Below, one piece after another: positions 23,086 to 33,150 of a stretch of 64,000 nt of DNA. Location: NCBI GenBank assembly GCA_031841125.1, contig CM063113.1:28169312-28233311 (forward strand), written 5' to 3'. The position numbers and the translations under genes are program-made. Source of the DNA: Acanthococcus lagerstroemiae (taxonomy: Eukaryota; Arthropoda; Insecta; Hemiptera; Eriococcidae). The notes below the pieces were generated by a model. It did no database searches, was not told where the DNA came from, and saw nothing but the letters and a program-made list of their open reading frames with translations. Each line of letters begins with the position of its first letter. Position 1 is the first letter of the stretch.

Positions 23086-23166
23086 ATGGAGGCAAAGAAA
23101 ATGGCGAGGTTACGAAGTCCAAATTTTACTCCTTACGAGGAGCTAGAATTAATGAATCTCGCTTGA
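23086..23166 (+). pseudogene. Myb/SANT-like N-terminal remnant of a Harbinger-associated protein
   Basis: An ATG-initiated plus-strand frame reads MEAKKMARLRSPNFTP then YEELELMNLA, then a stop. The RSPNFT..E...LM.L pattern is typical of the first helix of Myb/SANT-like DNA-binding proteins encoded by Harbinger elements. Another frame continues with acidic/Gln-rich sequence to about 23260. Too short and broken to be functional. Its position inside a TTA-flanked TIR element supports the family call. Confidence 0.55.
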
Positions 23167-23488
23167 AAGTATTGACGTATAATACAATGCAAGAAGATAG
23201 ATTCCACCGAGAACTAGAACTTGTGCAAGAAAACCAAGACGAACAGTATGGCACACATAATTGATAACAACAATACTGTACTCCATGTTTTTACATTTTC
23301 TTCACCCAATAGCATTGCTTAATGGTTCATTAGAAGTACTAATCAGCTGAAATTGGCGGATTAATGTAATCAATGAATAACACTAAGATTACCTCTTAAT
23401 TGGAGATTGTAGGACATTTTGTTAATCATTGCTTAATCGATGTTTATAATAGCTGATTATATTTAATCAGCCTCTATACTACTGGCCC

Positions 23489-23821
23489 TTACTAATATTG
23501 TATGTTTGATGTTTGACTACACGCGAAGCCCCTTTTACTCTGGGCGTATGGTTCAGAGCTAATTTTTTTCGTTAGAAAATTTTTGCTGAAGTTAACGGTT
23601 TTCGATGTATAGCAAAACAGTGACATGGTTTACATTTTCTCATGACATGAGAAATATAGCCATTTTGAATAATTTAGGGAATTCCTAGTAGATTGATTAG
23701 AAACACAAAACTTTAACAAATTCTACTAGAAATGTACTTTTCTCATCTGAAAATTTCACCTGAACTTCTTTTTCTATTGAATTCTTTGTCAACTTTGTAG
23801 AACATGGTTGATAAGCAAATA
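23489..23821. other. No feature recognised
   Basis: AT-rich with no termini, repeats or coding resemblance. Confidence 0.25.
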
Positions 23822-24872
23822 CAGTGCACTTCCGATTATTTGACCTCCGGTTATTTGACATTCGGATTATTTGATGTGAAATATTCCTTCCCGGTTATTT
23901 GACCTATCGATTATTTGACCATTTTCCGTATTATTTGACCATCAGCTGACCATTTTCCTTCTTCTTTGACGTCTATTTTGGTGCGTAACCAGGGGGTCCT
24001 GGTGTCAATCTCATTCTTTTAAACGATACCGAAGATGATTATATTCAACGATGAAATAGACATAGTCAATGTGTTGGGAAGAAATGAAAAGAGCCGAAAA
24101 TTGAGAGACTTGAAATGGTTGGAAATCCTGAAGAAGAAGTGGAACTCCTTCTTTTATTGAGAAGAGTTCCAGGATGTAACGATGTAACAATGTTGGGGAA
24201 GGAAATCTTATCGAGTGGACGGTTGCAGAAAATAGAACACTGAGTTAACTGACGACGACATTATTCAACTCGTTCAAAAAAATAACAGTAAAGCAGACAT
24301 AGGTAGTGACGATGAGGTGACAAAAACTCACTTAGCTTCCTCCATCTATATAAGCCTTGTTGATAGTCTTTGAGTACTGAAACGCCTTCAAGTTATATGA
24401 AACACAAAGATGAATTCACGATGGCTGAAGTAATTACGATGAGGAGATGGAAAGAGGTCACATTAAAGAAAAAAATTGTGGTTTTAAAACAAGTCCAAAA
24501 CTGTTGTTTCTTTTTTTTAGAGCGTAACCTAATTTTTAATGTAAATTGTACTGTACCAACCGTACGTAAGATATTCGTCCTGCCGAATATCTTCGTTGTT
24601 GGGGGTTGCGGTGATACTCGCTGATAGTCGAACGTACTCAAACTGATATAAGCCGGAATGTATAATGACAATTATCATTCCGACAGCAGACAGCTGTACT
24701 GCATACCTACGAGACTCTCGACTTTTTGAACTGATTCAGTCTTTTACTGCATCGATTATGATTTGTAGAACTCACGAGCTTACAAATCGATTCAAAAATA
24801 ACTGAGTGGTCCTGTGGAAGACGCACAAACTTTGTAAACCAGAAAGCGAAAAACCGTAAATCGGAAGGGCTG
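23822..24872 (+). mobile_element. pogo/Tigger element, deleted
   Basis: The left terminus cagtgcacttccgattattt, preceded by TA, is followed by three more gattatttga-type repeats (to about 23960). The right end near 24855-24872 reads gtaaatcggaagggctg, a diverged inverted match. Between them lies a C-terminal transposase fragment at 24200-24470. Length 1.05 kb against 2-3 kb for complete relatives. Confidence 0.6.
24200..24470 (+). pseudogene. Tigger transposase C-terminal fragment
   Basis: Plus-strand frames give TELTDDDIIQLVQ followed by an acidic linker (IGSDDEVTK), then after a shift TMAEVITMRRWKEVTLKKK. This matches the usual Tigger C-terminal layout: an LTD(D/E)EI box, an acidic linker, and a final LRRW region. 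Stops and at least one frameshift are present. Confidence 0.5.
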
Positions 24873-26722
24873 ATATGTTTAGACCATACGCCAGAAAATT
24901 GGCAGACTGTAATTCGGGAAGTGATTCATCCCTCGCTTGAGGAGTGGAGATGTAAGATCATCGACCTACAAATTCAACCAAAAATATACTCATTGATCAC
25001 TAAGAATTTTCACCCAACCCATAGTTTTTATCCTGTTTGACTAATTTGAAAACTGAGTTTCCCGTCAAGAGAAGTCACTTCGGTACCTTGAAGATAGTAC
25101 AAACCGCAAACCAATGCGATGGAAACCATGACTTGAGGGGCGGATTTAGGATTACATCTGAGGGGGGGGGTGTCATAAATTCGCACCTGCATGGCTCACT
25201 ATCTTTTCAGGAAGATAGTATATCCACATCAAAAACTTTAGCTTAATCATGCTCCAAAAAGGATCCATACACGAAGCATCATTCTCTCCCCTAGATATCT
25301 ACCATCACATCGTATCAAGGTCTGTTCAAGTGGCGCAACAAAAGTTTTTCTGACCCCCGATGGCGACATATTTTGGTGGTTCTGCAAATAGCAATGTCAC
25401 TGGATTGAGTGAAGAACACGAAACATTGAAACTGAAGCATTAAAATCGAGTTTCATCTTAAACAAAATGTATAACGACACAAACGTACTAACCCCCTCCC
25501 CACCCACTGCACTGTGTCTCTATAGAATGGATGAGTGTTATTGTTATCATCAGATGTACATTTCAATCATTCTGCTGAGGATAGTATCAAATCTCTTTCT
25601 TCGGCGGCCACTATTCTGACACTCGTTCCCAAGATTCTTTCAGCTACAATATTACTTCCTCCCAAATTATTTTCGATGTTTCATGTAATATTTGCAACCC
25701 TGGAACCAAAATTTGTCCGCGGAGGCGGTTGCTATCGTTAGGGTACCTATATGTAATTTCCTCTTCCCGGACATGGAGTGTATTTCTTTATTTCTGATAC
25801 AGTGTACAAGACAACGACGCACACTGAAACTAATTTTCATAATGTTAATCATCTCAGCAAGAATAGCAGCATGAATATCAGCAATCATTAAGATACGCAT
25901 AACACGAAAATAATTTTAAACTTATAATGATATGATAAAAATGATAAATAAAAAGGGGAAACTACAAAACTTGTCAGGTTTTCAGCTACGTAAAATTCTG
26001 TAATCGTTTACAGATAAGAACATGGAACGCATCAATTTAACAACGAATACCTACTTTCGAAGAAGCGGTATAAAAAAAAATTAAAGAATGCTACAGGAGA
26101 ATGGATAAATCTTATGGTTTTACATATTAAGATCTATGTCTTCCTTCCACAAGTACTTCTTAATTTCTAGGCTCAACCAAAACATTTTCTGATATTTCAG
26201 ATGGATCGTATACAAAGAAATATTTCCAAGACGAAACGCAAATCTAAAGAAGGGAGACAGGGGAAAGAATTGAAATCTTCTGGGGGTTTTAAGAAGTTCT
26301 AGAGGTGGGAAAATACGCCCCCGCATCTCTCCTTCGAGTTCCTTTCGGCATCTGTTCTCGGACATATTCAAGAAATAAGAAACCCGGTTTCGACTTTGGG
26401 TGAGGTGCCATTTTTAAGACAACAGAGTACCGATGTATGTAGTATCAATACCTACAAGATCAGAGACGTAATCACGGCCGCAGATATCGCAGGGAAAACA
26501 CGAGGAAGTTCAGAATCAACTGGAAACCCCACCGGAAAGTTTGCACGAAGTCATGGTGCAAATTATATTATACCTCACAAATACATAATAAAACAACGAA
26601 CTTGTAAGTCGAATGCTGAAACCGTCAGTTTCCCTGCTTCAACTGTAAGCGGTAACGAGGAATGAACACAGCCAGATGCAAAAAAGTCAAACGATTCCCA
26701 AAGATTTAGATAATTAAAATGT
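24873..26722. other. AT-rich DNA, no supported gene
   Basis: A G run near 25161-25168 follows gaggggcggattta, which resembles one end of a hAT MITE, without a clear partner. Frames at 25535-25741 and 26396-26665 are open but I find no splice or family support. Confidence 0.3.
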
Positions 26723-26723
26723 C

Positions 26724-26782
26724 CTATAAATGGTACCATTTCGCGTAATCGCCGCATAACGAGCATAATTCACGCTTGTAAT
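26724..26782 (-). CDS. Possible terminal exon (weak)
   Basis: If the donor GTAC|GTGAGT at 26822/26823 is joined to the acceptor ttattatag at 26783, the frame continues as HYKRELCSLCGDYAKWYHL and ends at a TAG. The intron would be only 40 bp, shorter than usual in insects, which makes this join doubtful. Confidence 0.2.
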
Positions 26783-26822
26783 CTATAATAAACATGCATA
26801 AGTTTCAATTTCATCAACTCAC

Positions 26823-26960
26823 GTACATTTTCTAGGTTACTGACGACAGGATTTTCATGGTCACCGTTGAAGAAGTCCCGGTAACGTTTCTTGAGCGGTT
26901 TAGGAATAGTCTTTTCGAATTCTGGTAACATAGGGTAACTACTAATCAGTGATGCGACTG
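26823..26960 (-). CDS. Possible internal exon, unrecognised
   Basis: Minus-strand segment with a good acceptor (gtgtttctgtttacag) at its upstream edge and a consensus donor (GTGAGT) at 26822. An alternative donor GTACGT lies 4 bases earlier. The open frame reads VASLISSYPMLPEFEK, then PKPLKKRYRDFFNGDHENP, which looks like a compact protein sequence and not random AT-rich DNA. No family recognised. It could also be chance. Confidence 0.35.
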
Positions 26961-27711
26961 CTGTAAACAGAAACACACGAGAAAATTAGACGATGCATTA
27001 ATCGTAAACAAAGTAGGTACGTTGCCAAATAAACAAAATACTATACAATAACGTAAAATAATGTTGCAATGCCGTTGTAATGAAGTAATAATGCAAAATA
27101 CACTCGTATTTTAAAATACAGAAGCACTATATTCAACATTAGTACAAAAAAGTCCGACTTAATGGTTACATAAGTAAGGCACCATCTTATCGAGTGTCAG
27201 CTGTCAGGTCCCAATCTAAATTCAACCTAGTGTTCATTTTTTCCCGATCGCTTACAAATGTTCAAGTCACACAGCTACTATACAGTTTCGAACAGCAGAT
27301 GGAGCATGCGAAATGTTCCGTCAATCTGGTCGAAAATGAAACATATCAGTTCTCAACAACGAAGGTACAAGGAATACTGTCCCAGTTCCAAAACAAAAGT
27401 GTAAGGCTGGGTCTAAAGTCTAAACTAGGCAGTAAAATGTAATGAAGGATAACAATTAATGAATCCATGAAAGTAAAAACTCATTAAAATAATTTCTGAC
27501 TAGCGTTATTCTGTTGCAGTTGTGCAAGGTCAGGTTTAAAAACCACACAGCCAAATCATCCAGTACTGCTAGTTTTGATAACATTTTAATTAAGCATCAG
27601 GCACTACTCGAGTACTGTAGGATCGTTTGATAAGTGAGAATTATCACAGAATTTTGATATTGATTCAGATAAAATGAATAAAACTTCGTCTCCTAGGAGT
27701 AAGAATTTGAC
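26961..27711. other. No supported feature
   Basis: AT-rich; a plus-strand frame at 27194-27442 is open but without splice or family support. Confidence 0.25.
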
Positions 27712-27778
27712 CGCGCGAAGCGAACCGTGTAGTCAACGCGGCATCCACGGGCACAGTTGGATTCAAAATGGCGTACAT
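27712..27778. mobile_element. Half-copy of palindromic MITE family P
   Basis: Contains tgtagtcaacgcggcatccacgggc then ggattcaaaatggcgta in two blocks. These match one arm of the hairpins at 29227-29351 and 58762-58934. The opposite arm is not present. Confidence 0.55.
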
Positions 27779-27804
27779 CTGCACTCGCGTTAAAGTATTT
27801 TAGC

Positions 27805-27996
27805 ATTGGGATGTTAACCTGAGTTTCCGAAGTTGGTATCCCTGCTGGTAATAACGAGGTGATAAGGTACAAAAGGTCCGAAAGGGGATGATTTCACGAA
27901 ATCATTCCCTTTCAATTCTTATCAGTTGTTCTCGCCATTGTCATTTGTCACCATACCACGATACTAGTGCTACCTAGGTGAGGTTAACATCCCAAT
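27805..27996. mobile_element. Palindromic MITE, 192 bp
   Basis: Outer arms attgggatgttaacct and aggttaacatcccaat are perfect over 16 bp. The middle has another palindrome around 27888-27915 (aaaggggatgatttcacgaaatcattcccttt, imperfect). The arms in between are alignable but diverged. TSD not evident. Confidence 0.65.
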
Positions 27997-28187
27997 AACT
28001 ATAGCACTACAACACCTAAGAAAAGACAACAATTTTCTATTCAGCTTTTGTTCCCACAAAATAAGTAACAAAAATCTACACAGTCACTTTTCTCTTCACG
28101 GAATCAATCTGGCTAGAAAATGGCGCATGTCTTTACCCAGGTATTCTAAGGGTTTAGCATATTCTTCAAACGTGTCCAATTAGGAGC

Positions 28188-28334
28188 AGTATTATTGGAA
28201 CGTTTTAGCTATAGTATTAGAGGAACGTTTTAGCTATAGTATTAGAGGAACGTTTTAACGATGTTATGGATAACATAACATGTACTTAAAACGGGATGTT
28301 ATCTGTAACATCTCGAAAACGTTTCAATAATACT
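28188..28334. mobile_element. Palindromic MITE with internal 25-bp tandem repeat
   Basis: The ends agtattattggaacgtttt and aaaacgtttcaataatact are inverted with one mismatch. A 25-bp unit (starting ggaacgttttagctatag) is repeated from 28197, 28222 and partly 28247, so one arm has been lengthened. Inner pairs include gatgttat and ataacat segments. Confidence 0.7.
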
Positions 28335-28369
28335 ACCCAGGTTATCCATTCCACTCCTCGCATTCTTAT

Positions 28370-28522
28370 GTAGGTAAATGGAATTCGGTATACATCTTCA
28401 GAGACCAACAAACTTTTACTCAAACACATTATGCTGGTAATGTGCGAGGTGGAACCCATTCTAGATATATTTGGTATTTAAATGTTAAATTTGAAATCAA
28501 CATTATGACGTTCATACTTTCA
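28370..28522 (+). repeat. Dispersed repeat R_C, copy 1
   Basis: Shares with 33012-33150 the ordered blocks aggtaaat, cagagaccaacaaactttta, ggtaatgtgc and attatgacgttc. Similarity is scattered but in the same order and spacing. No coding or termini recognised. Confidence 0.6.
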
Positions 28523-28616
28523 CCTTTCTACAGGTGCATCGAAATTCGCCAGGAGTTCTGACAGATCTTTAGAATATCCAAGTGAAAACATACGTTATTT
28601 TCTATCCAGTTTGGTT

Positions 28617-28871
28617 CAGAGATGGACAGACTGGTAGCTCATGGGCTATGGTGGTCTATGATCACTCAGATCAGATAACTTGAAAATTTGAAGAAGATCA
28701 CATTTAAACAACAAGATCATTTTCTCAAAAACTGATTCAGATCATGATTTCAAATCACAAAGATCCAGACTGTTGTGAGCGACAATGTGAGAGTACACTA
28801 AGTATCATCTTTTCTGACGATATCTTTTAATTTGAAAGATCGTAGTCCCAACTAATCTTTGTTCATCTCTG
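28617..28871. mobile_element. hAT-like MITE, 255 bp
   Basis: The ends are cagagatggaca and ttgttcatctctg, inverted. The interior has repeated gatca and agatc motifs on both sides. Flanking sequences do not give a clear 8-bp duplication, so the family is inferred from the terminus only. Confidence 0.5.
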
Positions 28872-29023
28872 ATTCAGTGGCAGTAAAACGAAAACAGTCA
28901 CACAGTATTTATCGCATAAGGCGTACGTATATAGCTAATTTTCTTTCTAGGGAACTGAGCAGAATAATTCGGATGTTCTAAGGATTTATTTCTAATAAAA
29001 ACCGCAAATCAGTGTTGTTAGTA

Positions 29024-29178
29024 AAGTCTGTTCCAACTAACCTATACAACATGCAATCCGCAATACACCTCTAACGTAGATAGTTCGGGTGATCGAGAGG
29101 TATGGTGTGCGGAGTGCTATCACACGAAATACTTTTTGCCCCTTCGAAATTTGTGTACAGGTTAGTTGGAACGGACTT
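29024..29178. mobile_element. Mariner-like MITE, 155 bp
   Basis: TIRs are aagtctgttccaactaacct and aggttagttggaacggactt, one mismatch over 20 bp, flanked by TA on both sides (29022-29023 and 29179-29180). Confidence 0.75.
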
Positions 29179-29191
29179 TAGGGTACCAGAT

Positions 29192-29483
29192 CACATGTGG
29201 GTATAATCAGATGCCATCTTGGTTAGTACTCGCATACGCCATTTTGGAGCCCATCATGCCCGTGGATGCCGAATCCGACTATGCGGAGCGTACAGCGTAG
29301 TCAATTCGGCATCAACGGGCACGATGGGCTCCAGAATGGCGTATGCGAGTATTCATCTTTATAGGTAGCTTCATCTTGGTAGCAAAAAGAAGTAAACAGT
29401 AAACAACATGCCGCTCGCACTCGCTTGGTTTACTGTTTACTTCTTTTTGCTACCAAGATGGCGTCTGATTATACCAACATGTG
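29192..29483. mobile_element. Palindromic MITE P2, split by P1
   Basis: The left arm (29192-29223, cacatgtgggtataatcag...catcttggt, continued at 29381-29404) and the right arm (29428-29483) pair over about 55 bp, with a 23-base loop rich in cg (29405-29427). The left arm is interrupted by hairpin element P1 at 29224-29371. Confidence 0.75.
29224..29371. mobile_element. Palindromic MITE P1 (family P) with 9-bp TSD
   Basis: Hairpin arms 29227-29287 and 29291-29351 pair almost perfectly (outer tactcgcatacgcc / ggcgtatgcgagta). Flanks are CATCTTGGT on both sides (29215-29223 and 29372-29380), a perfect 9-bp duplication as made by Mutator-like elements. The core gatgccgaatccgactatgc and its partner gcgtagtcaattcggcatc recur at 58762-58934 and in half at 27712. 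Confidence 0.8.
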
Positions 29484-29949
29484 AAGCATACACCCTATCG
29501 TTAGCTGAAATAATAATTTCAGCATTGCAGCATTTTGCATAAAAATTGTACTCGTAGTTTTTGTTCGGCATAAATTTTGACTCTTTCAAGTATCAAAATT
29601 ACTGTTTTTCTTTTTCCCTATCCCATAAATCTGTTTCCTTTTGCCAAAATTACTTCGACATTTTGTTTCGGCATGAATTTATAGTAATTTAAAAAATAAA
29701 TAACAATAAAATACTGGCAATTTATAGTATTTAACCAAAAATTTCCAGTGATTTAAGATAGTTGAAATTCACGAGATATTTCAACATTTTGTTTGATTTT
29801 GACCCACCATACGGCCCCAAATATATGGATGGGGCACACAACTGACAGTAAATCAGGTTGCAGTCTTCCTCTCCTGTGCAGACGAATCAATTGACAGAAA
29901 AATGGCAGATCTGGAAAAATATATGTGGGTACATATCACGGCCTATAAT
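29484..29949. other. No feature recognised
   Basis: Very AT-rich, with runs of ttttcttttt and aaaattac. No termini found. Confidence 0.25.
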
Positions 29950-30646
29950 CATCCCCCAAAAATGATCCAAAGAAGGAACAGAACAGAACTTGAAATTATC
30001 ATTTCCCTTGAATGAAACGGAACTTGAATCTATCATGCTCACTGAACGGAATGCAGAGACGTAGCGAAGAGTTTTTTCTGGAAGGGCAAAGATTGTTAAA
30101 TTCCCAACTGACTCAAGTCAAACTTCCCAAGTATCAAAATTTGTTACTATTAGCAAAAAAGAAAGAAAAAAAAAAAAAAACTTTTAACTTGTTGGAGCCA
30201 ACTGCCTCAAGTCAAAATTCCCAAGCATCGAAATTTGTTTGTATTAGCAAAAAAAATAAATAAATAAATATTTTGACTTATGTGATTTTCTCAACTTTTG
30301 ATCTACTAAAATTTCCCAACTCCGGCGGAAGGCTTGGAGGGCATGCTGCACCCCCCCCCCCACGTTTGTCCCTAATGGAATGGAACCTGAATCGATCATT
30401 TTCACTAAACAGAACGAAAACGGAAATCGAATGTTGGGAACGATTCCATGCATGTTTGTGACGAAAATCTGTCATTTCTAATGAAAGTTTCAAGGTTTTT
30501 TAATAGTAAACAAAGGGAGCGCATCGATGAACGGAATGGGAACGCATCGCGTTGAGGTAAATATGGAACTGAATGTCAAATTTGAAGAATCAAAAGGAAC
30601 GGAACGAGAACCTAAACCAGTTTGGTTCAACTATCCCTGATCAAGG
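29950..30646. mobile_element. Probable hAT element with GGAAC repeats, interrupted
   Basis: Recurring ggaac/gaacgg motifs (29975-30050 and 30380-30625) flank a nested H1 element. The right end reads caactatccctg (30646). A related terminus and repeats (ggttctcg, gttctc) appear in inverse orientation at 32720-32984, ending ccatccctg. The left terminus is not delimited. Confidence 0.45.
30054..30374. mobile_element. hAT element H1, copy 2
   Basis: Begins cagagacgtagcgaagag and ends near acgtttgtccct. Flanking 8-mers are acggaatg (30046-30053) and atggaatg (30375-30382), 7 of 8 identical. The interior shares ttaacttgttgga, cccaactgactcaagtcaaa and a C run near the right end with 17372-17777 and 57031-57225. 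Confidence 0.75.
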
Positions 30647-30911
30647 CCGAAAGGCTTATAACCTGATAACGTTGCACCGAAAGCCGAAGTACAAACTGTC
30701 TCTTGTGGGAGGAACTGCGGAGCTTGTTTTATCATGTTTTGCTCAAAAACTACAGAGTCATTAAAAAACTTGGGAAAAACTGAAATTTATTAAAGAAGGT
30801 TAATCTCCTATCGAAAGGCAAGCAGCTAGAAGCCGAACCTGTTTCATCATATTATAGAGCTGATAGCGAAGCCGTACTCAAAAATCTCTCAGGAATAGTA
30901 GCTGAGAAAGA
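30647..30911. other. No feature recognised
   Basis: Short spacer without repeats or termini. Confidence 0.25.
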
Positions 30912-31577
30912 CAACCCTGACGAGATGGAGGGGAGGAGGGGGGGGGGAAATACCCCGGGCTCGGACTCTCAGAGGGGCCTGATATTTTAAACGCTTACGG
31001 CTACATCATACTGTACATTAAATAAGCAATCACTCCTTACTCCATGAAAGAAACCTCTTATCCCGTAGCTTGTAACTGTTTCCCATCTGACAAAAAAACA
31101 AAATGAACTGGAAGGAGGATAATCAGCTGGTTTATTATGTTTGCTTTCCTGACACCTTTATTTAACATATATTGTTTTTGACCAGAGAGTGCAAAGAACA
31201 TCGGAGATAATTGAGGGGTCCATATTAGGGAACTTTACCTTATTATAAACACATACACAAGTTCTGTAAGTGTCAACTGTGAAAGAAATAACGTCCTGAT
31301 TAGATCAAAACAATGATTATTAGCCGAGGACCTGGGGGAAATCTCCACAGCCCTTCTTCCTTCCAGTTCTTTTCATTTTCTTCTGTCAGATGGGAAAAAA
31401 TTATAAGCTACAAGATAAGAAGTTTCTTTCATAGTGTAAGGAGTGATTGGTGATTTGATGTACAGTATGATGTAGCCGTAAGCGTTGAAATTCAGGTCTT
31501 TCAAAAATATTGAGCCCTTCTGAAAGTCTGGACTCGGGGTATTTCCCCCTTTTCCTCCTTCCCTCTCGACAGGGTTG
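30912..31577. mobile_element. Inverted-repeat element with about 210-bp arms
   Basis: Left arm 30912-31125 pairs with right arm 31350-31577; the outer ends are caaccctgacgaga and ctctcgacagggttg. The strongest shared block includes aacgcttacggctacatcat and the ccatctgaca region. Arms differ at many positions and by small gaps. In one orientation both arms translate into similar peptides (NAYGYIILYIK, ITPY.MKETSY, FPSD). The spacer (31126-31349) is unrecognised. Superfamily unknown. Confidence 0.65.
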
Positions 31578-32100
31578 ATTATTAGCAACGTGCCCATTAC
31601 TGGAGTTTGCATAGTATTTGACTGTTTCTAATAATGGACATACACAGACCATTACTGGCCAGATGACAACTTTTGATAACCCCATAATGGGCACTTGTAC
31701 TATGAAGGCATCCATTACATTTACCTATGAATCCAGCACTTTATATCAAAGCATAACTTCAATAATGTGTACTGCTACTTACTGCATAATAAAATCTGCA
31801 TTAGCATTCAATCTATCGAAACTAGAAATTTTTTTCGTTCCTTAATTATTTTTTAACGACTGCGGAAAACTTTCGACTGCAGTCATCCTTTTTTTTCAAA
31901 CAAAAATTATTATCACGAAAATGGTCCAACTTTTTATGGTTTTAAGACAGTCAATGGGGATAACTATGTTGGAAAGATAAACTGGCATAATCAGTGTTGC
32001 CAATTAGCGTTTAGAAATCTTAAAATAAACAACTGAAATCTAAATTGCCCATTATAGGTGAAGTGCCCATTATTAGCTAAGTTACCTTACACATGATCAC
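31578..32100. repeat. Cluster of GCCCATTA / TAATGGGC motifs
   Basis: The motif gcccatta or its complement, or close variants, occurs near 31589, 31632, 31651, 31682, 32047 and 32067, with gtaac/gttacc nearby. This may be the subterminal part of an unrecognised transposon. No termini delimited. Confidence 0.35.
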
Positions 32101-32114
32101 CCATTCATTTCCTC

Positions 32115-32178
32115 CCCGCTCACACCAGCACAGGTGATTTTGCAGCGCACTCTAGTGCAGGTTTATACCCCAATAATA
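32115..32178 (-). repeat. Dispersed repeat R_D, copy 1
   Basis: On the minus strand reads aaacctgcactagagtgcgc then aaaatcacctgtgctggtg. It is alignable with the plus strand at 35505-35570. Confidence 0.45.
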
Positions 32179-32499
32179 CAATATGCAAACAACAAGTAAC
32201 GTTCTAATATCTGTTTCTTTATATTTATGAATTTTTTCTCATTTGTTCAACTCTCTACTCGAAATAATTCAGAAAGGAACACTTCAAGAAAATTAGGTGA
32301 GAGAGTAACAAAATCGACTAATCTATAATTTCAATTTCATCATTCGATGCTTGTGTTTTGATACGATCATTATTATTCATTACGTTTTTGCTTGGATTTT
32401 CATCACCTCGAATAATTAGCACGAAAAGCAAAAAACTGTTCACATGCTGTCAATATTTAAACAGTTTTGATTTTTCCCCCAATTTTTTTTCCAATGAAA

Positions 32500-32578
32500 A
32501 TCTGGACTTTCCGTAACTTCCGTGACCTACTTTCAAAAATCGTGACTTCCCGGGTTTTCCGTGACCGACAGACACCCT
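32500..32578. mobile_element. Terminal fragment of the 943-3518-type element
   Basis: Ends with cagacaccctg preceded by repeated cgtgact, gggttttcc segments, resembling the right end of the element at 943-3518 (ttttccagg repeats, then ggacaccctg). The other end is not found. Confidence 0.4.
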
Positions 32579-32719
32579 GGTTATTCACCTCGCTAGAGAT
32601 GGAAAAACTGTACAAAAATAACATGAACGGTTATCGGTTAGTTAGGGGTTTTCAATGAATACACCCAACGGCTATCAGATGGTTAGGTATGATTATTTCA
32701 TGAAATTTAGAAGAGGGAT

Positions 32720-32984
32720 AGGTAAACCAAACTAGAATGAGTTCTTGGTCCATTCTTTTTGGTTCTTCAAAAGTTTGCGGTTGGTTCTCGTTCCATTCGG
32801 TGAAAATAATCAGTTCACAACTATAAAATCAATACAGAACCAAACGTGATTGGTGAAGGTCAAAGGTTCTCGGTCAGGTTCACGAATCAGAAAATGAACA
32901 TTGCTTCTGGTTCTCGTTCAGTTCACTGAAGATGATCAATTCAGGTTTTATTCTCAGTTCTGTTCTCCGACCATCCCTGCTTCA
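32720..32984 (-). repeat. GGTTCTCG-rich repeat ending in a hAT-like terminus
   Basis: Repeated ggttctcg, ggttctt and gttcac motifs, ending gaccatccctg at 32984. It is the inverse-orientation relative of the ggaacgagaacc motifs at 29950-30646. Confidence 0.45.
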
Positions 32985-33011
32985 AAAATATCAAATTAGT
33001 TTTCCACGTCA

Positions 33012-33150
33012 TGAAGGTAAATACAATTTGTTAAATACGTTCAGAGACCAACAAACTTTAAAACGTACTACGTATAGGTAATGTGCTGGGATTCACTTTC
33101 GATGTATTTGACGTTTGAATCCTAAATGGGAAATTAAAATTATGACGTTC
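33012..33150 (+). repeat. Dispersed repeat R_C, copy 2
   Basis: Matches 28370-28522 by the ordered blocks aggtaaat, cagagaccaacaaacttta, ggtaatgtgc and attatgacgttcg. Confidence 0.6.

Larger units (their letters stand above)
22601..23488. mobile_element. PIF/Harbinger element remnant, TTA target duplication
   Basis: TIRs are ggccagtagtata and tatactactggcc, exactly inverted. The target duplication is TTA on both sides (22598-22600 and 23489-23491), the 3-bp preference of PIF/Harbinger. The interior carries a Myb/SANT-like N-terminal coding scrap (23086) and a nested R_B MITE (22732-22993). No DDE transposase remains. Confidence 0.75.
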
